A DNA stretch of 53,584 nucleotides from positions 1 through 53,584 of the forward strand of contig JAJFHS010000012.1 of assembly GCA_021775475.1 (NCBI GenBank), in the 5' to 3' direction. A program made the translations under genes and the position numbers. The DNA comes from Hyphomicrobiales bacterium. GTDB taxonomy: Bacteria; Pseudomonadota; Alphaproteobacteria; Rhizobiales; JAJFHR01. Every line of letters begins with the position of its first letter. Positions within the stretch are counted from its first letter, which is position 1. Shown here piece after piece: positions 16,374 through 27,424 of the stretch. The notes under the pieces were generated by a model, which saw nothing but the letters and a program-made list of their open reading frames with translations, was not told the origin of the DNA and ran no database searches.

Positions 16374-19334
16374 TTATCTCGATGAATCAAACGCACGCAC
16401 AGCTTCAGCGTCGCGCAAACTTAAATCAGGAAATTCGGGGTCGGAACCGACTTCGGGCAGGATTTTCCAGGAACGCTGGCATTTGTTGCCGGTGGCGAGG
16501 CCGGGAACAACACTGATGCTGACTATATTGGGCAGACGGAAGGCATTTTCCGGCCCCTCTTCGGCGACGAGCGTGGCCTGACTGGTGATGGAAATTTCGG
16601 CCAGATCAACACCTTGCATGGCGGATATATAACTCTCATCCGTAACAAACACCTGCGGGGCAGCTTCGAGGCTTGAGCCAATGCGTTTTTCGCGGCGTTC
16701 GATTTCCAGAGCGCCGGTGACGACGGAACGCAGATCACGTATTTTCGTCCATTTTTGCGCCAGAGCATCATCGCGCCACTGGACCGGAATTTGAGGAAAC
16801 TGCTTTAAGTGCACCGAATCATTTTCATCCGGGAAACGCGTTTGCCATACTTCTTCCATGGTGAAACACAGCATTGGTGCCAGCCATTTGACCATACAGT
16901 GGAATACCTGATCCATCACCGTGCGGCAGGCGCGACGGCGCATTGAAGTGGGCATATCGCAATAAAGTGCGTCTTTACGGATATCGAAATAAAACGCCGA
17001 CAAATCAAGGTTCATGAAATTCAGCAGCGCTGAGACGCCGCGTTTGAAATCAAAACCATTGTAGGCCTCACGCACCTGTTGATCCAGCTCGGCCAGAGAA
17101 TGGAGAATATAGCGTTCAAGCTCGGGCATTTCAGCGACGTCAACAATCTCGCTTTTGTCGAAGCCTTCCAATGCACCAATCATGTAACGCAGGGTGTTTC
17201 TGAGCTTGCGATAGGCGTCCACATTGTTTTTGAGAATTTCCTGCCCGATGCGCTGGTCTTCCACATAGTCCGTTGACATCACCCACAGGCGCAGAATATC
17301 GGCACCTGATTGTTTGATGATATCTTGCGGCAAGACCTGATTGTTAAGAGATTTTGACATCTTGCGGCCATCTTCGGCCATGGTGAAGCCATGTGTCAGC
17401 ACAATGTCGTAAGGTGCATGGCCACGGGTGCCACAGCTTTCCAGCAGGGAGGAATGAAACCAGCCGCGATGCTGGTCAGTGCCTTCGAGATACATCACCG
17501 TATCGGGACCGCCCATACGTTTATTGTTGGTGGTGAGGTCTTCGCGTTGTTCGAGGCAAAAGGCGTGGGTTGAACCGGAATCGAACCACACATCGAGAAT
17601 ATCGGTAACCTGTTGCCACCTGTCACTGTCGGCGACACCTTCAAGGAAGCGTTCAGCCGCACCATCGGCATACCAGGCATCAGCGCCTTCGGCCTTAAAG
17701 GCTGCAACGATGCGGGCATTGACGGCATCGTCTTTGAGGATGTTGCCGTCCTCATCAACAAAAACAGCAATCGGCACACCCCAGGCACGCTGGCGCGACA
17801 ACACCCAATCGGGCCGGGTTTCGATCATCCCACGAAGGCGCACCTGCCCGCCTTTGGGCACAAAGCGGGTGTTGTCGATGGCGTTAAGCGCGCGGGCACG
17901 CAATGTGTCACCGGGTTTGCCCTCAATGTCCTTGTCCATATAGACGAACCATTGCGGCGTATTGCGGAAGATAATCGGTTTTTTTGAACGCCATGAATGG
18001 GGGTAATCATGTTTCAACCGACCACGGGCAAACAGGTTGTTCTGCCCGATCAAAGCCGTAATCACCGCCTGATTGGCCTTGCCCTTTTTGCCCTTGTCAT
18101 CAATGACGCGCTCGCCAACAAAACTCGGTGCATCTTCTGTGAATGCGCCATCAGCGCCAACGGTAAACGGGATATCGGTAGAAATGCCACGGTCTTCAAT
18201 GTCATTGGCTGAAGACATCCAGATTTCAAAGTCATCGCGTCCATGGCCCGGTGCGGTGTGGACAAAGCCGGTACCGGCTTCATCGGTGACGTGATCACCT
18301 TGCAGGAGCGGAATATCGAAGGAATAGAAATCGTTAAAACCAGCAAGTGGATGGGCGCAAGCAATCAATGCCAATTGATTACTAGTCACCGTTCTGAGGC
18401 GCTCAAAGGTAACCTTCGCTTTTTCCGCACTTTCATCTGCCAATTTATCGGCAAAGATAAGCTGTTCGCCCGGTTGAGGTCCAAAATCATTTTCAGCAGT
18501 AACAACTTCAAAAAGACCATAGGAAATGCGGTCAGAATAACAGACCGCCCGGTTGCCGGGGATTGTCCATGGTGTCGTGGTCCAAATAACAACCGAAGCG
18601 TTCATTAGCTCCCCAACATTATCGATACCTTTCTTGCCCACTGCTCTTCGAACAGGAAACTTCACCCAGATCGTATCACTCTCATAGGTATGATACTCAA
18701 TCTCGGCCTCTGCCAATGCTGTGCGTTCGACCACTGACCACATGATTGGTTTGGAGCCTCTGTACAGCTGGCCGGATGTGGCGAATTTCATTAGTTCTTC
18801 GGCGATGATGGCTTCGGCGTCGTAGCTCATGGTTAGGTAGGGATTTTCGAAATCGCCGATGACGCCGAGGCGTTGAAATTCCTCTGACTGAATTTCTACC
18901 CATTTGGCGGCGAATTCGCGGCATTCCTGACGGAATTCATTGATGGGAATTTCGTCTTTATTTTTGCCTTTGGCGCGATATTGTTCTTCGATTTTCCATT
19001 CAATTGGCAAACCGTGGCAATCCCAGCCGGGGACGTAATTTGAATCGAACCCCATCATCTGTTGTGAGCGGGTGATGACGTCTTTGAGGATTTTGTTGAG
19101 CGCATGGCCGATGTGCAAATGGCCGTTGGCATAAGGCGGGCCATCATGAAGGATGAATTTTGTCGAGCCTTTGGCAGCTTGACGCAGGCGTTTATAGAGG
19201 CCAATCCTGTCCCATTTTGCCAGAATTTCCGGTTCTTTTTTGGGTAATCCGGCACGCATGGGGAAATCGGTTTGGGGCAGGAACAACGTTTCGCGATAAT
19301 CGCGCGGTTCGCTCGGCTGGTCGGCTTGGGTCAT
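16374..19334 (-). CDS. ileS: Isoleucyl-tRNA synthetase
   Basis: IleRS charges tRNA-Ile. The protein of about 986 residues is full length. It shows the class I motif HIGH in [13 protein letters not shown] (about residue 75), the editing domain ([13 protein letters not shown]), the KMSKS loop in [10 protein letters not shown] (near 655-660), and an anticodon-binding region. The C-terminal zinc finger is reduced: only one Cys of the usual pattern is left in [12 protein letters not shown], as also seen in other alphaproteobacteria. ATG 19334 is preferred over a TTG two codons upstream, although neither has a strong ribosome binding site. Confidence 0.97.
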   Translation of the reverse strand: MTQADQPSEPRDYRETLFLPQTDFPMRAGLPKKEPEILAKWDRIGLYKRLRQAAKGSTKFILHDGPPYANGHLHIGHALNKILKDVITRSQQMMGFDSNYVPGWDCHGLPIEWKIEEQYRAKGKNKDEIPINEFRQECREFAAKWVEIQSEEFQRLGVIGDFENPYLTMSYDAEAIIAEELMKFATSGQLYRGSKPIMWSVVERTALAEAEIEYHTYESDTIWVKFPVRRAVGKKGIDNVGELMNASVVIWTTTPWTIPGNRAVCYSDRISYGLFEVVTAENDFGPQPGEQLIFADKLADESAEKAKVTFERLRTVTSNQLALIACAHPLAGFNDFYSFDIPLLQGDHVTDEAGTGFVHTAPGHGRDDFEIWMSSANDIEDRGISTDIPFTVGADGAFTEDAPSFVGERVIDDKGKKGKANQAVITALIGQNNLFARGRLKHDYPHSWRSKKPIIFRNTPQWFVYMDKDIEGKPGDTLRARALNAIDNTRFVPKGGQVRLRGMIETRPDWVLSRQRAWGVPIAVFVDEDGNILKDDAVNARIVAAFKAEGADAWYADGAAERFLEGVADSDRWQQVTDILDVWFDSGSTHAFCLEQREDLTTNNKRMGGPDTVMYLEGTDQHRGWFHSSLLESCGTRGHAPYDIVLTHGFTMAEDGRKMSKSLNNQVLPQDIIKQSGADILRLWVMSTDYVEDQRIGQEILKNNVDAYRKLRNTLRYMIGALEGFDKSEIVDVAEMPELERYILHSLAELDQQVREAYNGFDFKRGVSALLNFMNLDLSAFYFDIRKDALYCDMPTSMRRRACRTVMDQVFHCMVKWLAPMLCFTMEEVWQTRFPDENDSVHLKQFPQIPVQWRDDALAQKWTKIRDLRSVVTGALEIERREKRIGSSLEAAPQVFVTDESYISAMQGVDLAEISITSQATLVAEEGPENAFRLPNIVSISVVPGLATGNKCQRSWKILPEVGSDPEFPDLSLRDAEAVRAFDSSR

Positions 19335-19430
19335 CTTCAATCATATCTGCGTGGAGTTGTGAAAAATATTTGTTACGTACATATAACGATGAGCGCTTTG
19401 TAACAATGGCAATGTTGGTTTTTCTACACT

Positions 19431-20417
19431 CTAGCCAAGTGGCAGGTCAGCCATGGGGTCGCCGTTAGCGGCCATGTCCGCCAGTATCGTGCGCGCCTTG
19501 AGGCTGTCTTCATCCATTTGGGAAATCAGTTTTTCGACGCTTTCAAAAGCTGCATCGCTGCGCAAACATTCAATCAGCTCGACCTGGAGGGTTTTGCCAT
19601 ATAGATCACCGGCAAAATCAAACAGGTGGACTTCGAGCACAACGCCATGTTTATGGAAAGTTGGGCGGCTGCCAATATATGCGACACCGGGGCGGGTTTG
19701 AGTTTCGCTGTTTATTTTTACCCGGACGGCATATATGCCGAGTTTGGGCCAGCCGCCTTGTTCAATGAAAATATTGGCGGTGGGATAGCCTAAATCGCGT
19801 CCGCGCTTATCACCCTCAACCACCGGCCCTTGCAGGTGCCACCAGTATCCAAGCAGATCGGCAGCCTGGCGCATGTGACCGTATCGCAGTTTTTCGCGAA
19901 TCATGCTGGAGGAGTAAGGCACGTCACCATAGGTGTTTTCGCGCATGAAAACCGGGTCGATACTTGTCACACCAAAACCAAACTCCGCGCCCATCTGTTT
20001 GAGCAAAGCAACGTCGCCGGCGCGCTTGTTGCCAAAGTGAAAATCATAGCCACAGACAATATGGGAAATGCCATGCTGGTTGACCAGAATTTTTTCAACA
20101 AAATCATGGGCCGACATCGCCGCAAGGCTGCGGTCAAATGTCAGCACCGACAAGACGTCCAATCCCAGTTTTTCCATCAACCGGGCTTTGACTTCCAGCG
20201 GTGTCAGCCGAAAGACCGGCGTGTCCGGCCTAAAAAAAGTGCGCGGGTGGGGTTCAAACACGATAACGCCAAAGGGTTTGTTATTTGCTGTGGCCAGGTG
20301 TTCAGTCTGCTTGAGAACGGCCTGATGGCCCAGGTGCACGCCATCAAAATTACCAATCGCCAACACGGCGTTGCGATCATTGTCTTTCAGACATATCCCG
20401 TTTTGAATAATTTTCAT
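19431..20417 (-). CDS. ribF: Bifunctional riboflavin kinase / FAD synthetase
   Basis: RibF phosphorylates riboflavin to FMN and adenylates it to FAD. The 328-residue protein has the N-terminal nucleotidyltransferase domain (AIGNFDGVHLGHQAVL at about 21-36, SSSMIREKLRYG near 170-180). The C-terminal riboflavin kinase domain follows (GPVVEGDKRGRDLGYPTANI near 197-216, then GVAYIGSRPTF). The gene lies upstream of ileS on the same strand and 22 bases after the MaoC gene, so one transcript from maoC through lspA is plausible. Confidence 0.96.
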   Translation of the reverse strand: MKIIQNGICLKDNDRNAVLAIGNFDGVHLGHQAVLKQTEHLATANNKPFGVIVFEPHPRTFFRPDTPVFRLTPLEVKARLMEKLGLDVLSVLTFDRSLAAMSAHDFVEKILVNQHGISHIVCGYDFHFGNKRAGDVALLKQMGAEFGFGVTSIDPVFMRENTYGDVPYSSSMIREKLRYGHMRQAADLLGYWWHLQGPVVEGDKRGRDLGYPTANIFIEQGGWPKLGIYAVRVKINSETQTRPGVAYIGSRPTFHKHGVVLEVHLFDFAGDLYGKTLQVELIECLRSDAAFESVEKLISQMDEDSLKARTILADMAANGDPMADLPLG

Positions 20418-20439
20418 ATGCTGGCTATTTTACACCTGT

Positions 20440-20874
20440 TCAACGTGACTGTTTTTGCCTCGGCACGAGAACGGCTGCTTCGCCCTCGATAACAATCGTA
20501 TCCCCCACTTTGCAGACACACAGAAGCGTTGCGCGGGATTTTTCCGTGTCCAGTGTTAAAACTTCAACCGTTGTTATCACTTCATCACCGAGAAAAACCG
20601 GTGCCTTGAAGGCGATGGATTGCGACATATAGACGGTGCCAGACCCCGGCAGTTGCGTGCCGATAACCGTTGAAATATAACTTGCTGATAACATGCCATG
20701 AGCGATGCAACGGCCAAAGCGGGTGGTGGCGGCAAATTTCTCATCCAAATGTAATGGGTTAAAATCCCCCGATACTTCGGCGAACATTTTCACATCCTCA
20801 ATCTGGACAATTCTGGTCATCGTCGCTGTATGCCCAACGGCCAAATCATCTATAAAAAATGTTCGTGTTTTCAT
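20440..20874 (-). CDS. MaoC-like (R)-specific enoyl-CoA hydratase
   Basis: The product of about 144 residues has the MaoC hot-dog fold with the hydratase-2 motif GDFNPLHLDEKFAATTRFG followed by IAHGML. The Asp and His in DFNPLH are the expected catalytic pair. It would hydrate trans-2-enoyl-CoA, in fatty acid or polyhydroxyalkanoate metabolism. The frame is open to 20949. The start MKTRTFFIDDL at 20874 matches the family N terminus, but no strong ribosome binding site marks it, so an upstream start is possible. Confidence 0.85.
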   Translation of the reverse strand: MKTRTFFIDDLAVGHTATMTRIVQIEDVKMFAEVSGDFNPLHLDEKFAATTRFGRCIAHGMLSASYISTVIGTQLPGSGTVYMSQSIAFKAPVFLGDEVITTVEVLTLDTEKSRATLLCVCKVGDTIVIEGEAAVLVPRQKQSR

Positions 20875-21195
20875 GAGGTTTTGTTCATTTCGATTGCCTG
20901 ATGGTAGGGATAAAAACCCATTCATATAGGGCGCCGCACAATTGTGCAAATATCCTTTTACGAGAAAAAATCGTTTGTGCTACTTTTTTGCACATGGCGT
21001 TAACCCTATCTTTAACCGACTGAGGTAACTTGGATGAAGGGGCCGGATAAAATCTTCGGGTAGGGAAGTGTCGCCAATGGCAGATTTGGTGCGGCACTGA
21101 TTTTCCAATAATCGAAATTCAGCCTGAGCTTTTGCAAGAATTTTCACACCCTTTTGGGTATGAATTCCGTGGTTTTAGTAAATGGAGTTATAAAT
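20875..21195. promoter_or_regulatory. Divergent promoter region maoC/cheY with paired TTAACC sites
   Basis: No gene is seen in these 321 bases. TTAACC occurs twice in tandem (21000-21005 and 21012-21017) with an 8-base gap between the TTAA cores. That is one base longer than the classical CtrA site TTAA-N7-TTAA. CtrA controls motility and chemotaxis in many alphaproteobacteria, so the pair could regulate cheY. GGAG near 21183 is the ribosome binding site for the cheY start at 21196. Confidence 0.4.
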
Positions 21196-21579
21196 ATGTC
21201 AATCGATGCAACCATGCCGATATTGGTGGTAGATGATTACAAGACAATGGTCCGTATCATCCGTAACCTGCTCAAACAGCTGGGGTTTAATAATGTTGAT
21301 GATGCCGCCGATGGTGTCGAAGCCTTGTCGAAATTGCGGGAAAAAAAGTATGGGCTGGTTATTTCCGACTGGAATATGGAGCCGATGACGGGCTACGAGC
21401 TTCTCAAGGAAGTCCGTGGTGATGAAACGCTGAACAGAACGCCGTTCATTATGGTAACAGCGGAATCAAAAACCGAAAACGTCATCGCGGCCAAGAAGGC
21501 TGGCGTAAACAATTACATCGTTAAGCCGTTTAATGCGCAGACTTTAAAAGGCAAGATTAACGCTGTTTTCGGCGAATAA
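21196..21579 (+). CDS. cheY: Chemotaxis response regulator CheY
   Basis: This is a single receiver domain of 127 residues. The acidic pair D13-D14, phosphoacceptor D58 (VISDWNMEPMTG), T88 (MVTAES) and K110 (VKPF) are all present. Phospho-CheY would bind the flagellar motor switch. ATG 21196 with GGAG upstream is preferred over ATG 21154. A CheZ-type phosphatase gene follows after 106 bases, so the pair forms a signal and signal-termination module. No CheA or receptor gene is in the window. Confidence 0.93.
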   Translation: MSIDATMPILVVDDYKTMVRIIRNLLKQLGFNNVDDAADGVEALSKLREKKYGLVISDWNMEPMTGYELLKEVRGDETLNRTPFIMVTAESKTENVIAAKKAGVNNYIVKPFNAQTLKGKINAVFGE

Positions 21580-21685
21580 TCGAACCACTTTGCGCTTAAA
21601 CCACAGATAACAACACGGGCCCGGGCATGGGCCTGAAGGAAACCGGTTGGAATTTTCCACCCTTCCTCATCGGAGACACAAGAAA

Positions 21686-22513
21686 ATGGCTGCTGTTGAA
21701 AAAATTGTAGAAAAAGCGCGCGTTGACCAGATCGTTAATTACATCCGCAAAGATCAAGAGGGTGATATTTCTCTTGTTGAAATCATGTCTCTCGCCGAAT
21801 TGATGGTGGGTTCAATGCAGACATTCTTCAAGGAGCTGGACACCAATATCTACAAAGAGTTCCGCGAGTTGGCAGACTATATCGGCACGGCCAAAAATGA
21901 AATCGGACGGCTCCAGGCTGGTGACCTGAGCGATAATTACATCCCCTCAGCTGGCGAAGAACTTGATGCTATTGTTACGGCTACAGAAAATGCCACCAAC
22001 TCCATTATGGAAGCAGCCGAAAATATAATGGAGGCAGATCCGTCTGACTCAGACGCCTATCAGGGTGTTGTTAATGATGCTGTTATGGAAATTTTTGAAG
22101 CCTGCTCTTTCCAGGACATAACCGGCCAGCGGATCACCAAAATCGTTGAAACACTGCAACATATTGACGACAGGGTAAGCCGTTTTGCCAGCGCGCTTGG
22201 TGCCAGTGATGTCGGTGGTCATGTTAGTCAGGAAGCCTCCGAACGCGAACAACGCAAGCAGGACCTGTTGTTGAATGGACCACAGGGTGTGGATGAAGCC
22301 GTCAGCCAGGATGATATTGACGCACTTCTTGGCTCAAACGACGACAGCAAGCTGGCTGAGGAGATTGACGACAAGATCGCCGAGCAAACAGCTTTGAAAA
22401 AATCCAAGGTCAAAAAGACTGAAAAACCCGCCAAAGCTGCTCCTAAAAAACCTGCGGAAGAACCAGTTGCTGAAGACCAGTCCCAGGATGACATTGACGC
22501 CCTGTTCGATTAG
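21686..22513 (+). CDS. cheZ: Protein phosphatase CheZ
   Basis: CheZ removes the phosphate from CheY-P. The 275-residue protein is mostly helical. Its active-site stretch EACSFQDITGQRITKIV places D144 and Q148 at almost the same positions as D143 and Q147 of E. coli CheZ. Its C-terminal part is unusual: SQDDIDALL occurs near residue 215, then a Lys/Ala/Pro-rich linker, then a second SQDDIDALFD at the very end. These resemble CheY-binding tails of CheZ and FliM. The start at 21686 has GGAGA upstream. A second family member is at 32602-33330. Confidence 0.92.
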   Translation: MAAVEKIVEKARVDQIVNYIRKDQEGDISLVEIMSLAELMVGSMQTFFKELDTNIYKEFRELADYIGTAKNEIGRLQAGDLSDNYIPSAGEELDAIVTATENATNSIMEAAENIMEADPSDSDAYQGVVNDAVMEIFEACSFQDITGQRITKIVETLQHIDDRVSRFASALGASDVGGHVSQEASEREQRKQDLLLNGPQGVDEAVSQDDIDALLGSNDDSKLAEEIDDKIAEQTALKKSKVKKTEKPAKAAPKKPAEEPVAEDQSQDDIDALFD

Positions 22514-22557
22514 AGGTGCGATCACATCAAGTTTTTAAATCGTAGTTTTAATTTCGA

Positions 22558-23445
22558 TTACCAAACCAGCCTATAGCTGGTGAGAACAAATTGCGGGTTC
22601 TGATCTGACCCAAGCTCTTCTTCGATGACGTCTTTAAGAGCTTCGCGGTTTACCCCACCATCAGTTTCTACCAACTCATTACCGTGAATGCCGCCAGCCA
22701 CAAACATGCAGGGGATTTCCGCATTGAGAGCCCCGCGTATATCTGTGCGCAATCCATCTCCGATTGCCAGAATATTGGATTTTGAAATTTTGCGCCCGGC
22801 ATGTTCTTCAATCGTAGCCGATGCCAGCCGGTAAATTTCCGGATAGGGTTTACCGGCGTAGATGACCTCTCCGCCTAAGCCCTCATAGGCTTGCGCCAAA
22901 GCACCGGCGCAATATATCAGACTGTCTCCGCGCTCAACCACCAGATCAGGATTGGCGCAAATCATGGCTAAGTCATTATCTTCAAATTCGGCAAACATAT
23001 CGCCGTAATCTTCCGGCACTTCGGTGGTGTCATCGACAAGGCCGGTGCACAGGACCGCCTGGGCTTCATCAATATCACACAGATGTAAATTGAGGTTGGC
23101 CAACAATGGCAGATCACGCTCGGGGCCTAAATGAAAAACATTGGTGTATTGGCCCTGTTCCAGTGCAAAGCTGGTGACGTCGCCTGAGGTGACAATGGCG
23201 TCGTAGATTTCAGACGACACACCTAATGCGTCGAGTTGTTCGACCACACTTGTCCACGGGCGCGGTGCGTTTGATACCAGCACCACCGGCCCATGCTCCA
23301 TACGGTAGCGCCGCAGGGCTTCACAGGCCGTTTCAAAGGGCTCGACACCATTGTGAACAATGCCCCAGATATCGGCAATTACCGCATCATATTCAAATGC
23401 AATGTCGCCCAATCCGGCGATATAGCTAAATTTCGGTGGTTTCAT
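22558..23445 (-). CDS. TIGR01459-type HAD-superfamily (class IIA) hydrolase
   Basis: The roughly 295-residue protein belongs to the NagD-like class IIA HAD phosphatases. Motif I is degenerate-looking but present in DAVIADIWGIVHNG (D-x-W instead of D-x-D), motif II is VLVSNAPRP, and motif III/IV is AIGDGLRTDIRGA. The replaced second Asp of motif I may affect phosphatase activity. The family is typical of alphaproteobacteria and its substrate is not established. It lies 12 bases after the EAL-protein gene on the same strand. Confidence 0.85.
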   Translation of the reverse strand: MKPPKFSYIAGLGDIAFEYDAVIADIWGIVHNGVEPFETACEALRRYRMEHGPVVLVSNAPRPWTSVVEQLDALGVSSEIYDAIVTSGDVTSFALEQGQYTNVFHLGPERDLPLLANLNLHLCDIDEAQAVLCTGLVDDTTEVPEDYGDMFAEFEDNDLAMICANPDLVVERGDSLIYCAGALAQAYEGLGGEVIYAGKPYPEIYRLASATIEEHAGRKISKSNILAIGDGLRTDIRGALNAEIPCMFVAGGIHGNELVETDGGVNREALKDVIEEELGSDQNPQFVLTSYRLVW

Positions 23446-23457
23446 ATTCAACAGACC

Positions 23458-24702
23458 CTAGGCCGCACCAACTTCCGGCAAAGCATCCAGAAGGATATCG
23501 CCGCGTACCGGGCGTGGTTCAGAGAAATGATATCCCTGACCAAACTTAATATCATAATCCAGCAAATTGACAACGCTGCGTTCATCCTCAATTTTCTCTA
23601 CGATTAAAGTAATACCACTGCGGTTCAGAAGTTCGGGGAAATCTTCCGCTAAAATGGGCGAACCGGCGCGGTCAAGGTCGCTCAGGAACATGTTGGCGGG
23701 CACCTTGAAGTAACGGAAATTCATATCTGCCAGCACCTGGAAATCAACATCAAGACGCTCGACCTTGTCCATGGAAAAGGTAAAGCCCAAATCCGCCAGT
23801 GCTTTAAGGCTCTCAAATTCCAGCGGCCCCGAGGCACCAATGGTTGCCTGGCCGAATTCAAAAATCAAAGACCCGGCCAGGTCCTGATTATGTTTCATGT
23901 AATCAATAAACTGCGGGAAAAATTCAGAATCCAGCAATGTCAGTGTCGATACATTACAGAACACACCGACTTCGCGGTTGCGTTCGACCATTTTGCGCAT
24001 GACGTGCACACATCTGAACAGCAGGATATTGTCAATCATCGGCATCATGCCGGCAGGTTCGGCAATTTTCATGTAAGCATCGGGCATGATGACTTTGCCA
24101 GTAGCATCGCGCAATCTTGAAAGCGCTTCATAATAGCGGGTTTTTCGTTGCGGCAAGGTAACGATGGGCTGGAGGTAAAGGTCCACCCGGTTTTCATCCA
24201 GAGAAGCTCTGATGGTTTTCAAAAGTTGGGCGTCACGCGCTGTTTGATCTTCAGGGGTCAGGATGGTTTCATCTTTTTCAACGGCTTCAGGCGCTTCAGG
24301 CTTGACCGGGTTAGCGGGATGTATGCTTGATACAGCGACGCGCTCTGCCAGTTGTTTTACCAGGGTTTCAACCATTTGCATTTCTGCAATAAGTTGGTCG
24401 TTGCGGGCATGGGCGACGGTTTCCAACCGGGTTTCAAGCTCATTATAGCGATCGTCCCAGACTGTGGCGTTTTGTTTCAGCTCGAGAATTTGCGCACTCA
24501 GGATTTCCGTTTCGGTTTGTTTGGGTATCTCGTTGCGTTCTCTTTGTGTCCTTATCTGTGTAGCGACTTGTGAAAACCCCAACAACAAAAAGGCCGAGAC
24601 CAGCCCCAGCTCAACGTTTGTAAAGATTTTCGACCACCACAGAACACCACCGGCAATTGCGGTGACAGACAACGTGCCAAAAAACACCAGGACAGATTTC
24701 AT
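23458..24702 (-). CDS. Membrane-anchored EAL-domain protein, probably catalytically inactive
   Basis: This 414-residue protein has two N-terminal hydrophobic segments, a coiled-coil-like stretch (about 60-130) and a C-terminal EAL domain from about residue 165. YEALSRLR keeps the EAL glutamate, and CNVST keeps the Asn. The metal-binding DDFG motif is replaced by MDKV (numbering from the farther ATG: 315-318), and EFGQ stands where the E-x-E pattern is usual. Loss of the DD motif normally abolishes c-di-GMP hydrolysis, so a binding or sensing role is more likely. ATG 24702 is chosen for its GAGGA; another ATG lies 12 bases upstream. Confidence 0.85.
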   Translation of the reverse strand: MKSVLVFFGTLSVTAIAGGVLWWSKIFTNVELGLVSAFLLLGFSQVATQIRTQRERNEIPKQTETEILSAQILELKQNATVWDDRYNELETRLETVAHARNDQLIAEMQMVETLVKQLAERVAVSSIHPANPVKPEAPEAVEKDETILTPEDQTARDAQLLKTIRASLDENRVDLYLQPIVTLPQRKTRYYEALSRLRDATGKVIMPDAYMKIAEPAGMMPMIDNILLFRCVHVMRKMVERNREVGVFCNVSTLTLLDSEFFPQFIDYMKHNQDLAGSLIFEFGQATIGASGPLEFESLKALADLGFTFSMDKVERLDVDFQVLADMNFRYFKVPANMFLSDLDRAGSPILAEDFPELLNRSGITLIVEKIEDERSVVNLLDYDIKFGQGYHFSEPRPVRGDILLDALPEVGAA

Positions 24703-25041
24703 TTGTTTCCTCATGCAGTTTCAAAACCCTGACACAACAATTGACTTAAAAGGGTCATAAGAACCCGGTTTTTTTTCTTAAGGATCAAAGTCAACCCAAG
24801 GTATTGACAATTGGTTAACCATAAACACTTTATTAACCATAAATTGACGTAATCCAGAGGTAATTTCACTTATCCTTGCAGCTGGATTAGCCAACAGACA
24901 AGCCAAAAACAAGCTACTTAAATGCCTGTACGGGCCCAAAACCGGTCGGAACTGGTAATATGCCGTCTGATTTTTTGGCGCTCTCATGCAGAGTTTCCGC
25001 CATTTTTACCCCTTATGGTTAACGCCAAACACACTAATTGT
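24703..25041. promoter_or_regulatory. Intergenic region with three TTAACCATAA sites (candidate CtrA boxes)
   Basis: Between the EAL gene and groES the 11-mer TTAACCATAAA occurs as a direct repeat at 24815-24825 and 24833-24843. A third copy is inverted at 25013-25022 (TTATGGTTAA). TTAACCAT matches the extended CtrA half-site known in alphaproteobacteria. The first two are placed to control the EAL gene, which begins at 24702. No coding sequence is recognised in this stretch. Confidence 0.5.
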
Positions 25042-25070
25042 CTTGACATGCGGGGCCGGGTTTCCTATGT
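25042..25070 (+). promoter_or_regulatory. RpoH-type heat-shock promoter of groESL
   Basis: CTTGACA at 25042-25048 is followed by CCTATGT at 25064-25070, which gives CTTG-N18-CCTATGT. This matches the alphaproteobacterial sigma-32 pattern (CTTG, 17-18 bases, CYTATNT). The TTGACA also fits a housekeeping -35 element. Transcription would begin near 25078, just before the CIRCE element. Confidence 0.65.
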
Positions 25071-25082
25071 CACCTGCATCAG

Positions 25083-25109
25083 TTGGCACTCGTTGCGCAA
25101 GAGTGCTAG
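25083..25109. promoter_or_regulatory. CIRCE operator (HrcA-binding site)
   Basis: TTGGCACTC, nine bases, GAGTGCTAG matches the CIRCE consensus TTAGCACTC-N9-GAGTGCTAA with two mismatches at the outer positions. It lies at the expected start of the groESL transcript. HrcA repressor, encoded outside the window, would bind here. Confidence 0.9.
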
Positions 25110-25203
25110 CAAGCCATGTGGCGACTGATGAAAATAGCAAATCAGAGTAGTTTGGGGAAATCGCCTTCTACTCGTCCAATCCATCTATGAGGAGCATAGT
25201 AGC

Positions 25204-25494
25204 ATGAAGTTTCGTCCTCTCCACGACCGTGTGCTTGTACGCCGGGTCGACGAAGACACAAAGACAGCCGGAGGGATTATCATTCCCGATACGGCACAGG
25301 AAAAACCATCTGAAGGTGAAATCATTTCCGTTGGCCCCGGTGGGCGCGGTGAAGATGGTTCCGTTCAGGCACTTGATGTTAAAAAGGGCGATCGCGTTCT
25401 TTTTGGCAAATGGTCCGGCACTGAAATCAGGGTTGACGGCGAAGAGCTGTTGATCATGAAAGAGTCCGACATCATGGGTGTTATCGAAAAGTAA
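25204..25494 (+). CDS. groES: Co-chaperonin GroES
   Basis: GroES forms the heptameric lid of the GroEL chamber. The 96-residue protein is full length, with [16 protein letters not shown] at the start, the mobile loop [18 protein letters not shown] and the end [18 protein letters not shown]. A GAGGAG ribosome binding site precedes the start. It is followed by groEL after 99 bases and is controlled by the RpoH-like promoter and CIRCE upstream. Confidence 0.98.
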   Translation: MKFRPLHDRVLVRRVDEDTKTAGGIIIPDTAQEKPSEGEIISVGPGGRGEDGSVQALDVKKGDRVLFGKWSGTEIRVDGEELLIMKESDIMGVIEK

Positions 25495-25575
25495 TTGCTT
25501 GATCGATGAATTCGATTTCGCAGTTTTTTATTTGTGCCATTCACTCCCGCGAAATACCGGGAAGTGGAGTATTGA

Positions 25576-27246
<1,671 letters not shown>

Positions 27247-27271
27247 CCCGTTTCCACCACAAGTATTAGAA

Positions 27272-27299
27272 GGGCTGCTTTCGGGCAGCCCTTTTTTTT
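27272..27299 (+). terminator. Rho-independent terminator of groESL
   Basis: GGGCTGC (27272-27278) pairs with GCAGCCC (27285-27291) and is followed by eight T residues. It lies 25 bases after the groEL stop. Confidence 0.95.
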
Positions 27300-27424
27300 G
27301 CATTAACACCGGGGAAACCACGTTTTGAGATTGTCGTTATCTTGTCAGTCGCTTTCAATATTTTTGAATTCTTTTGTCTTATAAAAAAAACGTTGAAAAT
27401 GTGAGGGAGATAGCAGGATTGCGC

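Noticed and set aside
16374..16480. Loss of the C-terminal zinc finger of IleRS as a sign of a defective gene.
   Set aside because: Reduced C-terminal cysteines occur in other alphaproteobacterial IleRS, and the rest of the protein is complete.
20885..21097. A 70-codon minus-strand frame upstream of the maoC gene.
   Set aside because: It has no recognisable product and spans the promoter region with the TTAACC sites.
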